A stretch of 9,645 nucleotides of DNA, from NCBI GenBank assembly GCA_046727435.1, contig JBKPCR010000537.1, positions 1-9,645 on the forward strand, given 5' to 3'. Below, piece by piece: positions 1 through 6,922 of this stretch. Every line of letters starts with the position of its first letter. Position 1 is the first letter of the stretch. Origin of the DNA: CAVPRW01 sp046727435 [NCBI: bacterium]. GTDB taxonomy: Bacteria; Tectomicrobia; Entotheonellia; J063. A program made the translations under genes and the position numbers. Below the pieces are notes generated by a model that was not told where the DNA came from, searched no databases, and saw only the letters and a list, made by a program, of their open reading frames with translations.

Positions 1-144
1 GGTGTGTTGGGGCGCGGGTGATGGGCCGGGCGGTGATGAGTGAACCAAGCGGGGAGACATACAACCGACGTAAGCGATGTGTAAGGAAGACTGTTGCGCT
101 CAAGTTTATGGACAGCCACCCAAGAGAGTGTATGAAGCCGAACA

Positions 145-187
145 ATGGCCCTTTCCCCAGAATGTCTTATGCTGGGGAAAGGGCCAT
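145..187. repeat. Perfect 16-bp inverted repeat (hairpin)
   Basis: The arms at 145-160 (ATGGCCCTTTCCCCAG) and 172-187 are exact reverse complements, separated by an 11-nt loop. The transcript would fold into a very stable stem on either strand. No T-run follows on the + strand, so it is not a textbook intrinsic terminator. It could end transcription of a gene left of the window, stabilise an RNA end, or be part of a mobile palindromic repeat. The structure is certain; its role is unknown. Confidence 0.85.
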
Positions 188-992
188 GAATGGACTCCTG
201 GCCAACGCGCTTCGCGAAAAATTTCCGGTGTTTGTGGCCGGTGAGTCTAACTGGCACCTCATGACAGCTTCTCTCTATTAGGGCCAAGACGCGCTGCTCT
301 CCCTTTGCTGCCTTGCAGGGGGCTGTTGCCTGAGCTGGCCGCTCCCATGAATTCGCCCCAAGTATCCAATAGTATCCGTAGTCGTGGGTGGGCTTGACTC
401 TCCTGCTTGATCTGCTATAGTTGGTGCGCTTCGCCTTTCCTCAACTGCCAATGCCCTCTGATCTTGAGGCTGTGACGGCCAAGGAGCGAGTCTGTGAGGA
501 AACGGAACGCGAGTCTCTCCTCTTTTTCCGAACATCCTGCCCTGCCGGTGCTCCCGGCCCAATCGCGATTCCTCGTGCGACCGAACTGCTGATCCACCCC
601 CCTATCCTCTCTGATGTCCACGACCGGGGAGGTCCCGCTCCCCCGACGTTCTGCGTCATCGTGGAGACGACGCCCGCATGCCCCACGGCAGGGCGGCCGC
701 TGGCAGGAGACCATCCCGCTGCTGCCGCGTACCATCGCTTTCTCTGAGGTCCTGCTGATGCTGTGGGTCTGCGCCCATGCGATCCACTCCCGCGCAGCCT
801 CTCACGCCTAATGCGCGTCGATCCACATATACCTGCGATCCGTCGGGGAGGGCCCTAGGAGGTGTCGCTGATGGAGGTGCGCCGCCTGCGCGCGCCGTGG
901 GCGCCCCGGGTCCAGACATGACAGGCAGCCGTGCTCATAGGTGGCGAATCGTGTTGCGTCGCTCGGTGATCCATGTCGCAGTGCCCTTGCAC

Positions 993-1000
993 AGGAAGGA
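993..1000 (+). promoter_or_regulatory. Ribosome binding site deciding the DUF1111 start
   Basis: AGGAAGGA lies 6 nt before the ATG at 1007. The frame is open further upstream to a GTG at 941, but no comparable site precedes that GTG. The ATG at 1007 also puts a normal signal peptide at the N-terminus. I therefore chose 1007. Confidence 0.75.
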
Positions 1001-1006
1001 AGTCAG

Positions 1007-2188
1007 ATGGCACAGATCTCCCCGCATACCAAGCCCAACCGTGATCTGGTCGTGTTTGTGCTCAGAGTTGGTCTGCTCGTCTCGTCTCTAGGACGCGCCG
1101 TGGCTGACTTTGGCGATGCCCTGCCAGGGTTGACCCCCGAGGACCAGCGGGCCTTTGAGGAAGGCCTCGAGGAGTTTACAGAAGAGGAGACGGTCGAAGA
1201 GGGGCTCGGCCCCGTCTTCAACGATGTCTCGTGCGCCGCGTGCCATAGTTCGCCGGCGGTCGGTGGGGATTCGACGGTCGTCGAGACCCGCTTCGGCACT
1301 CTCGATAAAAAGCAGTTCGATCCGCTCATCTCCGGCGGCGGGTCGCTACTGCAAACCGACGGCATCGGGCCGGCCCAGGGCTGTCCCACGGGTGAGACGC
1401 TCCCCCCCAATACCACCATTGTCGCGGGGCGGAAAACCACGCCGCTCTTCGGGGCTGGGCTCATCGAAGCCATTCCCGACGACCAGCTGCGCCAGCTCGC
1501 GGATCGGCAGCCGTCAGCCATCAAGGGGCGCGCGCATCAGGTTCAGGAAGCGTTCAGCCCGCAGACGAGGGTGGGGCGCTTCGGGCACAAAGCGCAGGTG
1601 GCCACGCTCCTGCAGTTTTCGGGCGATGCCTACCTCAACGAGATGGGGATCACGAGCCCCAACTTCCGGCTGGAAAATTGCCCGAACGGGGATTGCAGCC
1701 TCTTGTCGCGCTGCGACCTCACACCTGACCCCGAGGACAACGGCGAGGGCGTCGAGGCCTTCGCGGCTTTCATGCGCCTGCTGGCACCGCCGCCGCGTGG
1801 CGCAATCACGCCTCAGGTGCAGGCCGGCGAGCAGGTCTTCTCGCGCCTCGGCTGTGCGGGGTGTCACGTCCCGACGTGGACGACCGGCAGCTCGCCCATT
1901 GCCGCCTTGAACGGCAAGCCGTTTCAGCCGTACAGCGATTTCCTGTTGCACGACATGGGGCCGTTGGGCGATGGGATCGAGCAGGGCAAGGCCGGTGGGA
2001 CGGAAATGCGGACCATGCCGCTGTGGGGTCTGCGCGAGCGGAAGTCCTTCTTGCATGATGGACGGACCCGTAGCCTCACCGAGGCTATCGGGGCGCACGC
2101 CGGGCAAGCGCAGGCCGCCAGGGAGCAGTTTGAGGCGTTGAGTGGCCCTGAAGTGCGGCAGCTCCTCGAATTTCTCGAGTCGTTATAG
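1007..2188 (+). CDS. Exported di-heme cytochrome c / di-heme oxidoreductase (DUF1111 type)
   Basis: A 393-residue protein. Residues 1-33 form a Sec signal peptide with basic residues at 9-12, a hydrophobic core at about 14-28 and a likely cleavage after AVA, so it should act outside the cytoplasmic membrane. Two c-type heme sites are visible: CAACH at 76-80 and CAGCH at 283-287. The C-terminal half carries family landmarks: YSDFLLHDMG (309-318), MPLWGLR (337-343) and FLHDGR (348-353), with His350 a possible distal heme or active-site residue. This pattern fits the di-heme oxidoreductase family related to MauG and bacterial cytochrome c peroxidases. The family's substrate is generally unproven; 'thiol oxidoreductase' is a common but weak label. 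It stands alone, with about 600 nt before the next gene and no linked electron carrier in view. A start at GTG 941 would add 22 residues but lacks a ribosome binding site. Family assignment is firm; function is not. Confidence 0.93.
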   Translation: MAQISPHTKPNRDLVVFVLRVGLLVSSLGRAVADFGDALPGLTPEDQRAFEEGLEEFTEEETVEEGLGPVFNDVSCAACHSSPAVGGDSTVVETRFGTLDKKQFDPLISGGGSLLQTDGIGPAQGCPTGETLPPNTTIVAGRKTTPLFGAGLIEAIPDDQLRQLADRQPSAIKGRAHQVQEAFSPQTRVGRFGHKAQVATLLQFSGDAYLNEMGITSPNFRLENCPNGDCSLLSRCDLTPDPEDNGEGVEAFAAFMRLLAPPPRGAITPQVQAGEQVFSRLGCAGCHVPTWTTGSSPIAALNGKPFQPYSDFLLHDMGPLGDGIEQGKAGGTEMRTMPLWGLRERKSFLHDGRTRSLTEAIGAHAGQAQAAREQFEALSGPEVRQLLEFLESL

Positions 2189-2268
2189 CGAGTGCCCCGT
2201 CCAGGGCGGCAGGTCGGAGTCGCGAGAGCCGACACCCCGGCAGTAGAACAGAAAAGGCGCTCCCGACG

Positions 2269-2407
2269 GGGCAACCCTCGCCAAACTTGATGCTGGTGGC
2301 GGATGGCCTAGCATGGCCGGCACGCGCTGAGGTGTCCTGGCCGACTCTAACGCAAGAGTGCGGCTTGATGAATTCGCCACCAGTATCAAGTTTGGCGAGC
2401 TTTGCCC
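2269..2407. repeat. 33-nt imperfect inverted repeat, possible MITE-like or palindromic element
   Basis: The left arm (2269-2301) and right arm (2375-2407) are reverse complements at 30 of 33 positions, with an uninterrupted match of 15 (2277-2291 with 2385-2399) followed by one mismatch and 9 more matches. The 73-nt centre contains a small ACTCT / AGAGT hairpin (2344-2359). No transposase is present and I saw no convincing target-site duplication. Possible roles are a non-autonomous mobile element, a bacterial palindromic repeat, or a transcript-end structure for the cytochrome gene. The repeat is directly visible; its nature is inferred. Confidence 0.75.
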
Positions 2408-2650
2408 ATACAATATACCTGAGGCAGAGAGGCATAGATGGCAATGGAAACGCATAACCAAAAGTGCCCATGAGCCCACTGAATGTGAAAAGCTAAACTC
2501 TGATGTCCTACCGGGTCTGAAATCCCCGGGCAATTCCAGGCGTTAGTTGCACGCGGGGAGAACCTGGTTGTACGTGATGCATTCTTACCGCGCAGGAGCT
2601 GCACAAGTAGGAAAGATAATCTGACAACGCCACCAAAATTTCACCTGCGC

Positions 2651-2668
2651 TTGTCACAGACGTAACAC
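2651..2668 (+). promoter_or_regulatory. Weak Pho-box-like sequence upstream of the nuclease gene
   Basis: TTGTCAC at 2651-2657 is followed exactly 11 bp later by GTAACAC at 2662-2668. PhoB-type boxes consist of CTGTCAT-like half sites repeated every 11 bp. The first half fits well and the second matches the first at only 4 of 7 positions. It lies about 120 bp before the start of a gene with a plausible phosphate-acquisition role, which is the main reason to list it. It could easily be chance. Confidence 0.25.
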
Positions 2669-2786
2669 ACACCCGGTATATCACACCTCACAGTTTTCCT
2701 CCCGGCAGGGGCTACCTGACGGCGCACCGTCGAGTGGCACCCTCCATCGACATTGGCGTTGTGACAGCCGGAGGTAAAAGACGCGT

Positions 2787-5546
2787 ATGGCCACCACCCC
2801 CCCTCGCCTCAATTCTCCCATCCTCGGGCTGACACTGGCCCTGGCGGCAGCACTCATGGTGCTCCTAGGCGCCGTTACGTTTGCCCGTGCGTTTACCATG
2901 TCCCCCGCGGACGTGTTCATCAACGAGATCCACTATGACAATGACAGCACAGATGCCAATGAGGCCATCGAGATTGCTGGCCCGGCGGGAACAGACCTCT
3001 CGGGGTGGACTCTGGTGCTCTACAACGGCCCCAATGGGCAATCCTACAACGTACGAGCCCTCAGCGGCGTCATCCCTGATCTGCAGAACGGGTTTGGCAC
3101 CCTGCTCTTCACCTACTCAGTGAATGGCATCCAGAACGGTTCCCCCGACGGCGTCGCGCTGGTCAATGGCGATACGCTCGCGCAATTCCTCAGCTATGAA
3201 GGCAGCTTTACTGCCGTGGGTGGCCCCGCTGATGGAGTGGCCAGCACGGATATCGGCGTCACCGAGACCGGCTCAGAGCCGCTTGGTCAGTCACTCCAGC
3301 TCCGTAGTAGCGGTAGCATCTACCAGGACTTCACCTGGGCTGGCCCCTCTCCTAGCTCTCCCGGGACGGTCAATGCCGGACAGACGTTCCAGCTCTCTGC
3401 GAATGCGCCGATCGTGACGACCTGCCCGACCGAACTCATCACGACCGCGGGCACGCCGGCAATAGTCGAGATCAGCGCCACCGACAGCGACAGCACCGTC
3501 AATAGTGGCGTTATCACCAACGGCGGAGCCGTCGGCATCACCCTGGATGGTTTTATCCCCGCCCCCGGCGACGGCGGTGTGGCGGGGGCAACGCTTCAGG
3601 TCAGCGACGCCATCGAGGCGGGCATCTATCAGGCGACCATCACCTTTGGCAACAACGACCGTCAGAGCGCGTCGTGTACCGTGGCGGTCCTGGTGGCCGT
3701 TCCTGCGCCGGTTTATACAATCCAGGGCGCGACCACTGACCTGAGCACCCTGACCTCGCCGCTAGAAGGTGATCTGGTAACGACCGAAGGCGTGGTGACC
3801 GTGGTGCTGGCCAATGGCTTTTTCATACAAGATCCCATCGGCGACGGCGACATTGCGACCTCAGATGGCCTCTTCGTCTTCACCGGCAGTATACCGACTG
3901 TGTCACCGGGCGACTTGGTGCGCGTGTCGGGCACTGTAATCGAGTTCCGGCGCAACGACCGGCCGAATGACTTGACCCTCACTCAAATCAGCAACCCCGG
4001 CCGCCAGGTCAGCGTCATTGGGAGCGTGCCGCGGCCGACCCCGGTGGCGATCGATGCCCCCGATGAGTTGATCAACCCGGACGGCATTGTCTACTGGGAG
4101 CGACTCGAGGGCATGTACGTCGAGCTGGACCGCCCCGTCGTGGTCGGTTCGACCGCCAGAGTGCCGGCATCGTCGCCCGGCCTCACCGAATTTTACGTGG
4201 TGGCAGGACCCGATGCTGTGCCAGGCAGCGGGTTCCGACCACGCGGTAACATCCTGGTGCGCGACCTGCCGGGCGACGACGTCGATTACAACCCCGAGCG
4301 CCTGCTGGTCGATGACGAGAGCCGCATTGGTGGCGGCAATAACGCCCGCATCGTTGAGGCCGTTGCCGAGCCGTTCCAGGTCGCCGTGGCCGTCGGCGAT
4401 GCCTTTACAAGACTCATCGGCGTCATCGACTACCAATTCAGCCAATACCGTCTGCAGCCTGATGTCGACCCGGAGTCTCTGCTGGCTTCCCGGCAGGACA
4501 AGCCGGGGGTGGGTATCGACCCCGTGCGCCCCCCCAAGGATAGCGAGGTCAGCATTGCCTCGTTCAATGTGGAGAATTTCTTCGACGCGGTAGACGACCC
4601 CGACAAGGCCGATAGCCCGATCTTGACCGCCGAAGAGGTTGAGATCAAGGCGGCCAAGCTGACGCTCGCCATTGCCGATGAGTTGCGCTGCCCGGACATC
4701 ATCGTCCTCGTCGAGATAGAGCAGGCATTAGTAATCAACGGCGACGCCGACGGCCACGTGCCGGGTACTGAGGTCACCGCGTTGGTGCCGAGGCTGGCAG
4801 CCCGTGGTTGTCCCTACAGAGCAGTGAGCCGGGAGGCCAGCGATGATCGCAGCATCGAGGTGGGCTTTATGTACCGCACCGATCGTGACATCACCCTCAA
4901 GAGCTACTACTTGACCACCGAGGGCGATGCCGACACGCAGGAGAAGGAGGACGAAAACCACGTCTTCGATGGCCAGGGGGATTTCCCGGACAGCCGCGAA
5001 CCGCTGGTGGGCGAGTTCGAGATCAAGAAGCGGCCGTTCATCGTCATCGGCAACCATTGGAACTCCAAGGGTGGGGACGGCGCGCTCTACGGTGCCACCC
5101 AACCGCCAGTGCGAAGCAGCGAGGAGCAACGCAAACTGCAGGCCACCTACCTGCGCGAGTACCTCGACGAGATTGTCTTCGCCGCCGATCCGGAGGCCGC
5201 CGTGGTCGTCGCAGGGGACCTCAACGACTTTCCATTCCCAGAGCCCGGTGAAGGTGTTGACCCGCTGACGATCCTCAAGGGCAGGGGGTCGACCAGGCTC
5301 ACCAATCTGATCGAGCGCGTGCCCGCCCGAGAGCGCTATACATTCATCTTCGAGGGCAACTCACAGGTGCTCGACCACGTCCTGGTGAGCAAGGCCGTGC
5401 TCGATGCCGTCGACGCCATTGATATCGCGGCCTTCAATGCCAATTACGGCACCCTATACGAGGAGGACATCAGCACCGCCGCCAGCTCGTCCGATCACAA
5501 TCCGCCGGTGATATGGTTAATACAGTCGAAGTTCGAGAAAAAGTAA
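2787..5546 (+). CDS. ExeM/NucH-family secreted endonuclease with lamin-tail domain
   Basis: A 919-residue protein preceded by GGAGGT (2770-2775). Residues 1-35 form a Sec signal peptide ending in ARA. Residues about 41-205 resemble a lamin-tail domain (VFINEIHYDND, then LSGWTLVLYNG). Residues about 208-305 look like a beta-rich, Ig-like linker that I cannot name. Residues about 309-430 resemble the OB-fold segment typical of these nucleases (GDLVTTEGVVT, GFFIQDP). Residues 587-915 are an endonuclease/exonuclease/phosphatase domain. Its catalytic landmarks are all present: SFNVENFFD (592-600), Glu643 in DIIVLVEIE, GNHWNSK (755-761), GDLND (810-814), LDH (862-864) and SDH (902-904). Length and domain order fit the ExeM/NucH family of extracellular metal-dependent nucleases. 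A likely role is degrading environmental or biofilm DNA, releasing phosphate and nucleosides. No C-terminal sorting signal is visible. The family call is strong; nucleic acid preference is not deducible. Confidence 0.93.
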   Translation: MATTPPRLNSPILGLTLALAAALMVLLGAVTFARAFTMSPADVFINEIHYDNDSTDANEAIEIAGPAGTDLSGWTLVLYNGPNGQSYNVRALSGVIPDLQNGFGTLLFTYSVNGIQNGSPDGVALVNGDTLAQFLSYEGSFTAVGGPADGVASTDIGVTETGSEPLGQSLQLRSSGSIYQDFTWAGPSPSSPGTVNAGQTFQLSANAPIVTTCPTELITTAGTPAIVEISATDSDSTVNSGVITNGGAVGITLDGFIPAPGDGGVAGATLQVSDAIEAGIYQATITFGNNDRQSASCTVAVLVAVPAPVYTIQGATTDLSTLTSPLEGDLVTTEGVVTVVLANGFFIQDPIGDGDIATSDGLFVFTGSIPTVSPGDLVRVSGTVIEFRRNDRPNDLTLTQISNPGRQVSVIGSVPRPTPVAIDAPDELINPDGIVYWERLEGMYVELDRPVVVGSTARVPASSPGLTEFYVVAGPDAVPGSGFRPRGNILVRDLPGDDVDYNPERLLVDDESRIGGGNNARIVEAVAEPFQVAVAVGDAFTRLIGVIDYQFSQYRLQPDVDPESLLASRQDKPGVGIDPVRPPKDSEVSIASFNVENFFDAVDDPDKADSPILTAEEVEIKAAKLTLAIADELRCPDIIVLVEIEQALVINGDADGHVPGTEVTALVPRLAARGCPYRAVSREASDDRSIEVGFMYRTDRDITLKSYYLTTEGDADTQEKEDENHVFDGQGDFPDSREPLVGEFEIKKRPFIVIGNHWNSKGGDGALYGATQPPVRSSEEQRKLQATYLREYLDEIVFAADPEAAVVVAGDLNDFPFPEPGEGVDPLTILKGRGSTRLTNLIERVPARERYTFIFEGNSQVLDHVLVSKAVLDAVDAIDIAAFNANYGTLYEEDISTAASSSDHNPPVIWLIQSKFEKK

Positions 5547-5554
5547 AGGAGGGG
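5546..5554 (+). promoter_or_regulatory. Strong ribosome binding site overlapping the nuclease stop
   Basis: AAGGAGGGG begins on the last base of the nuclease TAA (5544-5546) and ends 2 nt before the VOC gene's ATG at 5557; the AAGGAGG core ends 4 nt before it. This arrangement implies that the two genes share a transcript and may be translationally coupled. Confidence 0.7.
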
Positions 5555-5556
5555 CT

Positions 5557-5952
5557 ATGGACGATGCCTTTATGCAACACGGTGCCTTTAGCTGGTGTGA
5601 ATTGATGACGACAGACGTGGCCGCCGCCAAAGGGTTTTATAGCGAATTACTGGGTTGGAGCATAACAGAGAGGCCCGTTGGCGACACCCCATACCACATC
5701 ATTTCCATTGGAGGGCGTGAAATCGGCGGGATCGCCATGATTCCGCCGCGCGCTGCGGGGGCGTTTCCGTCCTGGGGGGTCTATGTCACCTGTGACGACG
5801 TCGATGCGATAGCCCAAAAAGCCCAAGAATTAGGCGCCAGAACCATTGTGCCACTGACGGACATTCCCGACGTCGGTCGCTTCTATACGTTCCAAGACCC
5901 GCAAGGCGCGGTTTTATCAGTGATTAGCTATGTCAAAAAGTCTGCAGAGTAG
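5557..5952 (+). CDS. VOC-superfamily (glyoxalase/bleomycin-resistance fold) protein
   Basis: A 131-residue cytoplasmic protein with no signal peptide. It opens with GAFSWCELMTTDVAAAKGFY (9-28), the usual strand followed by the FYxxLLGW helix of vicinal-oxygen-chelate proteins. It ends with GRFYTFQDPQGAVLSVISY, the typical second module strand. Length matches a single VOC domain made of two beta-alpha-beta-beta-beta modules. VOC members include lyases, dioxygenases and antibiotic-binding proteins; this subgroup (FSWCEL start, no clear full metal triad) is mostly uncharacterised, so I assign no reaction. It lies 10 nt after the secreted nuclease with a strong ribosome binding site overlapping the nuclease stop, so they are probably co-transcribed. 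A functional link with an extracellular nuclease is not obvious. Confidence 0.88.
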   Translation: MDDAFMQHGAFSWCELMTTDVAAAKGFYSELLGWSITERPVGDTPYHIISIGGREIGGIAMIPPRAAGAFPSWGVYVTCDDVDAIAQKAQELGARTIVPLTDIPDVGRFYTFQDPQGAVLSVISYVKKSAE

Positions 5953-5981
5953 GCCGGCGAGAGTCGACATGAGCCCTCACC

Positions 5982-6465
5982 ATGCATCAAACGAAGTGGC
6001 ACACGTTCATGTCGTCTCTGACAGGTCTATGCACGGCGCCCACACCTATCATCGTGTGGTTGCTTGCGGCGATGCTCCTGACCACAGGGGCATCGGCCGC
6101 GCCGAAGGTCATCCTCATTTAACTCGATAGGTCCACCCCTCGGCTCATCAACCAGTATATAGCAAGCGGTGTACTGAGATGGGACGAGGGGATAGGGCTC
6201 TTCGCAACATCAACATCGCTCCATCACTCACTGCATCTAGCCATACCACGGTCGCTATTATCATGGCACATCGATAGGGGCAACAACATCTTACTCAAAG
6301 GTGCGCGTGAGAGAGGAAAGTGTCAAGTATTCGATAGCTTTGGATTTTTCGAACCACAGGTGCTCGCGGGGTGCAGGCGCAAAAGGCCGTGTATTCTTCC
6401 GATCCGTCACGAAAGAATTTGCGAACGTCTCACCCACTTTTTACGCCCCCTTAACGCGACGTTAA
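5982..6465 (+). pseudogene. Relic of a secreted alkaline-phosphatase-superfamily phosphodiesterase
   Basis: Pieces in three frames line up in the order of one protein. From ATG 5982, 46 codons give a signal peptide (hydrophobic core IIVWLLAAMLL, cleavage near ASA-A) and then PKVILI, stopped by TAA at 6120-6122. Reading past it in frame gives LDRSTPRLINQYIASGVL and DEGIGL, recognisable as the ISLDGATP-type metal-site start of phosphodiesterase/nucleotide pyrophosphatase-like proteins. A shift then gives NINIAPSLTASSHTTVAI (6206-6259), matching the family's PSLTAPSH segment, up to TAG at 6275. After a presumed large deletion, a third frame (6322-6465) reads YSIALDF, then GRVFFRSVTKEFANVSPTFY and ends at TAA 6463. 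I take this as the C-terminal part, with less certainty. Intact relatives are several hundred residues, so most of the catalytic domain is gone. It was probably once a periplasmic enzyme releasing phosphate from nucleotides or phosphodiesters. Exact ends are uncertain. Confidence 0.75.
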
Positions 6466-6910
6466 CGATACCTCCCTATTCTCGGAGGTGGTCGTTCCCC
6501 GCCGGTGCGGTTCGGTCGTACATGTGCATTGGTGGTGCAAAATTCGACAATGGGTAGCGGAACGTCAATGACTGACGAGCCCCAAAAACCTCTGACAGAG
6601 CAGGTGCGATGGAACGCTTGTGAGCACTCTCGAACAACGAAGTGACATGAGCATCCGCATACGTGAGCGTGTGAAAATGGCCCATAGCACTCCTGTCGTG
6701 CTCGGGCTGCGAGGCATTGACAACGGCTGCTGGTGCGAAAACGTGAGCGTGGCGAGCCAGCGCAGCAGGCCATTTCTCCATGCCCTGGTTTGCTGATCCA
6801 GCAAAATGGAGTGTTGGACGGGAGTCAGTGTCCTTTGACACCCCAGATTGTTTAGCTCTGATGATTGAAAATGAAGCTGATGGCTGTCACTGAATGCCAA
6901 CCTTGCCAAC
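6466..6910. other. Intergenic stretch with no recognisable gene
   Basis: About 445 nt between the phosphodiesterase relic and the GDPD ribosome binding site. Overlapping open frames of up to about 130 codons exist on the minus strand, but none shows a motif, a ribosome binding site or a family resemblance. Part of it may be further decayed sequence of the upstream relic. CTGTCAC at 6884-6890 resembles one Pho-box half site but has no partner 11 bp away. The promoter of the GDPD gene must lie here or further upstream; I could not pick one out. Confidence 0.45.
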
Positions 6911-6922
6911 GGAGGACATCTC

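Larger units (their letters stand above)
1..1006. other. Gene-poor region, no supported CDS
   Basis: About 1 kb without a gene I can support. Several open frames of 60-110 codons overlap on both strands, but none has a recognisable motif, a convincing ribosome binding site or a conserved-looking protein sequence. What can be seen is a perfect hairpin (145-187), a short tandem AGTATCC repeat (361-373) and a 20-nt stretch (347-366) that recurs near 2368. The last part contains the ribosome binding site of the following cytochrome gene. It may be eroded former coding sequence, but I could not match any fragment to a family. Confidence 0.5.
2189..2786. other. Intergenic region between cytochrome and nuclease genes
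   Basis: About 600 nt. It holds a long imperfect inverted repeat (2269-2407), then about 240 nt in which I see nothing, then the probable promoter and leader of the nuclease gene, including a weak Pho-box-like sequence at 2651-2668. Short open frames occur on both strands but have no recognisable motifs. Just after the cytochrome stop, GTCGG and CCGAC at 2214-2234 could form a small 5-bp stem; it has no T-run. Confidence 0.5.

Noticed and set aside
18-281. 87-codon open frame at the left edge
   Set aside because: No recognisable motif or good ribosome binding site, and it runs through the perfect hairpin at 145-187.
421-747. 108-codon open frame in the left gene-poor region
   Set aside because: Pro-rich, low-information sequence with equally long frames on the opposite strand; nothing supports translation.
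1155-1910. 251-codon + strand open frame inside the cytochrome gene
   Set aside because: It is an Arg/Ser/Ala-rich shadow in the +1 frame of the di-heme protein, with no domain.
2269-2407. Integron attC-like site
   Set aside because: The inverted repeat has a suitable size, but the arms lack the GTTRRRY / RYYYAAC core pair, and no integrase or cassette array is nearby.
5930-6130. 66-codon + strand open frame overlapping the VOC gene end
   Set aside because: It is in another frame from the signal-peptide-plus-PKVILI reading at 5982-6119, which has a clear family match; this frame shows no motif or ribosome binding site.
6476-6841. 121-codon minus-strand open frame between the relic and GDPD
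   Set aside because: No family resemblance or ribosome binding site seen, and competing frames overlap it.
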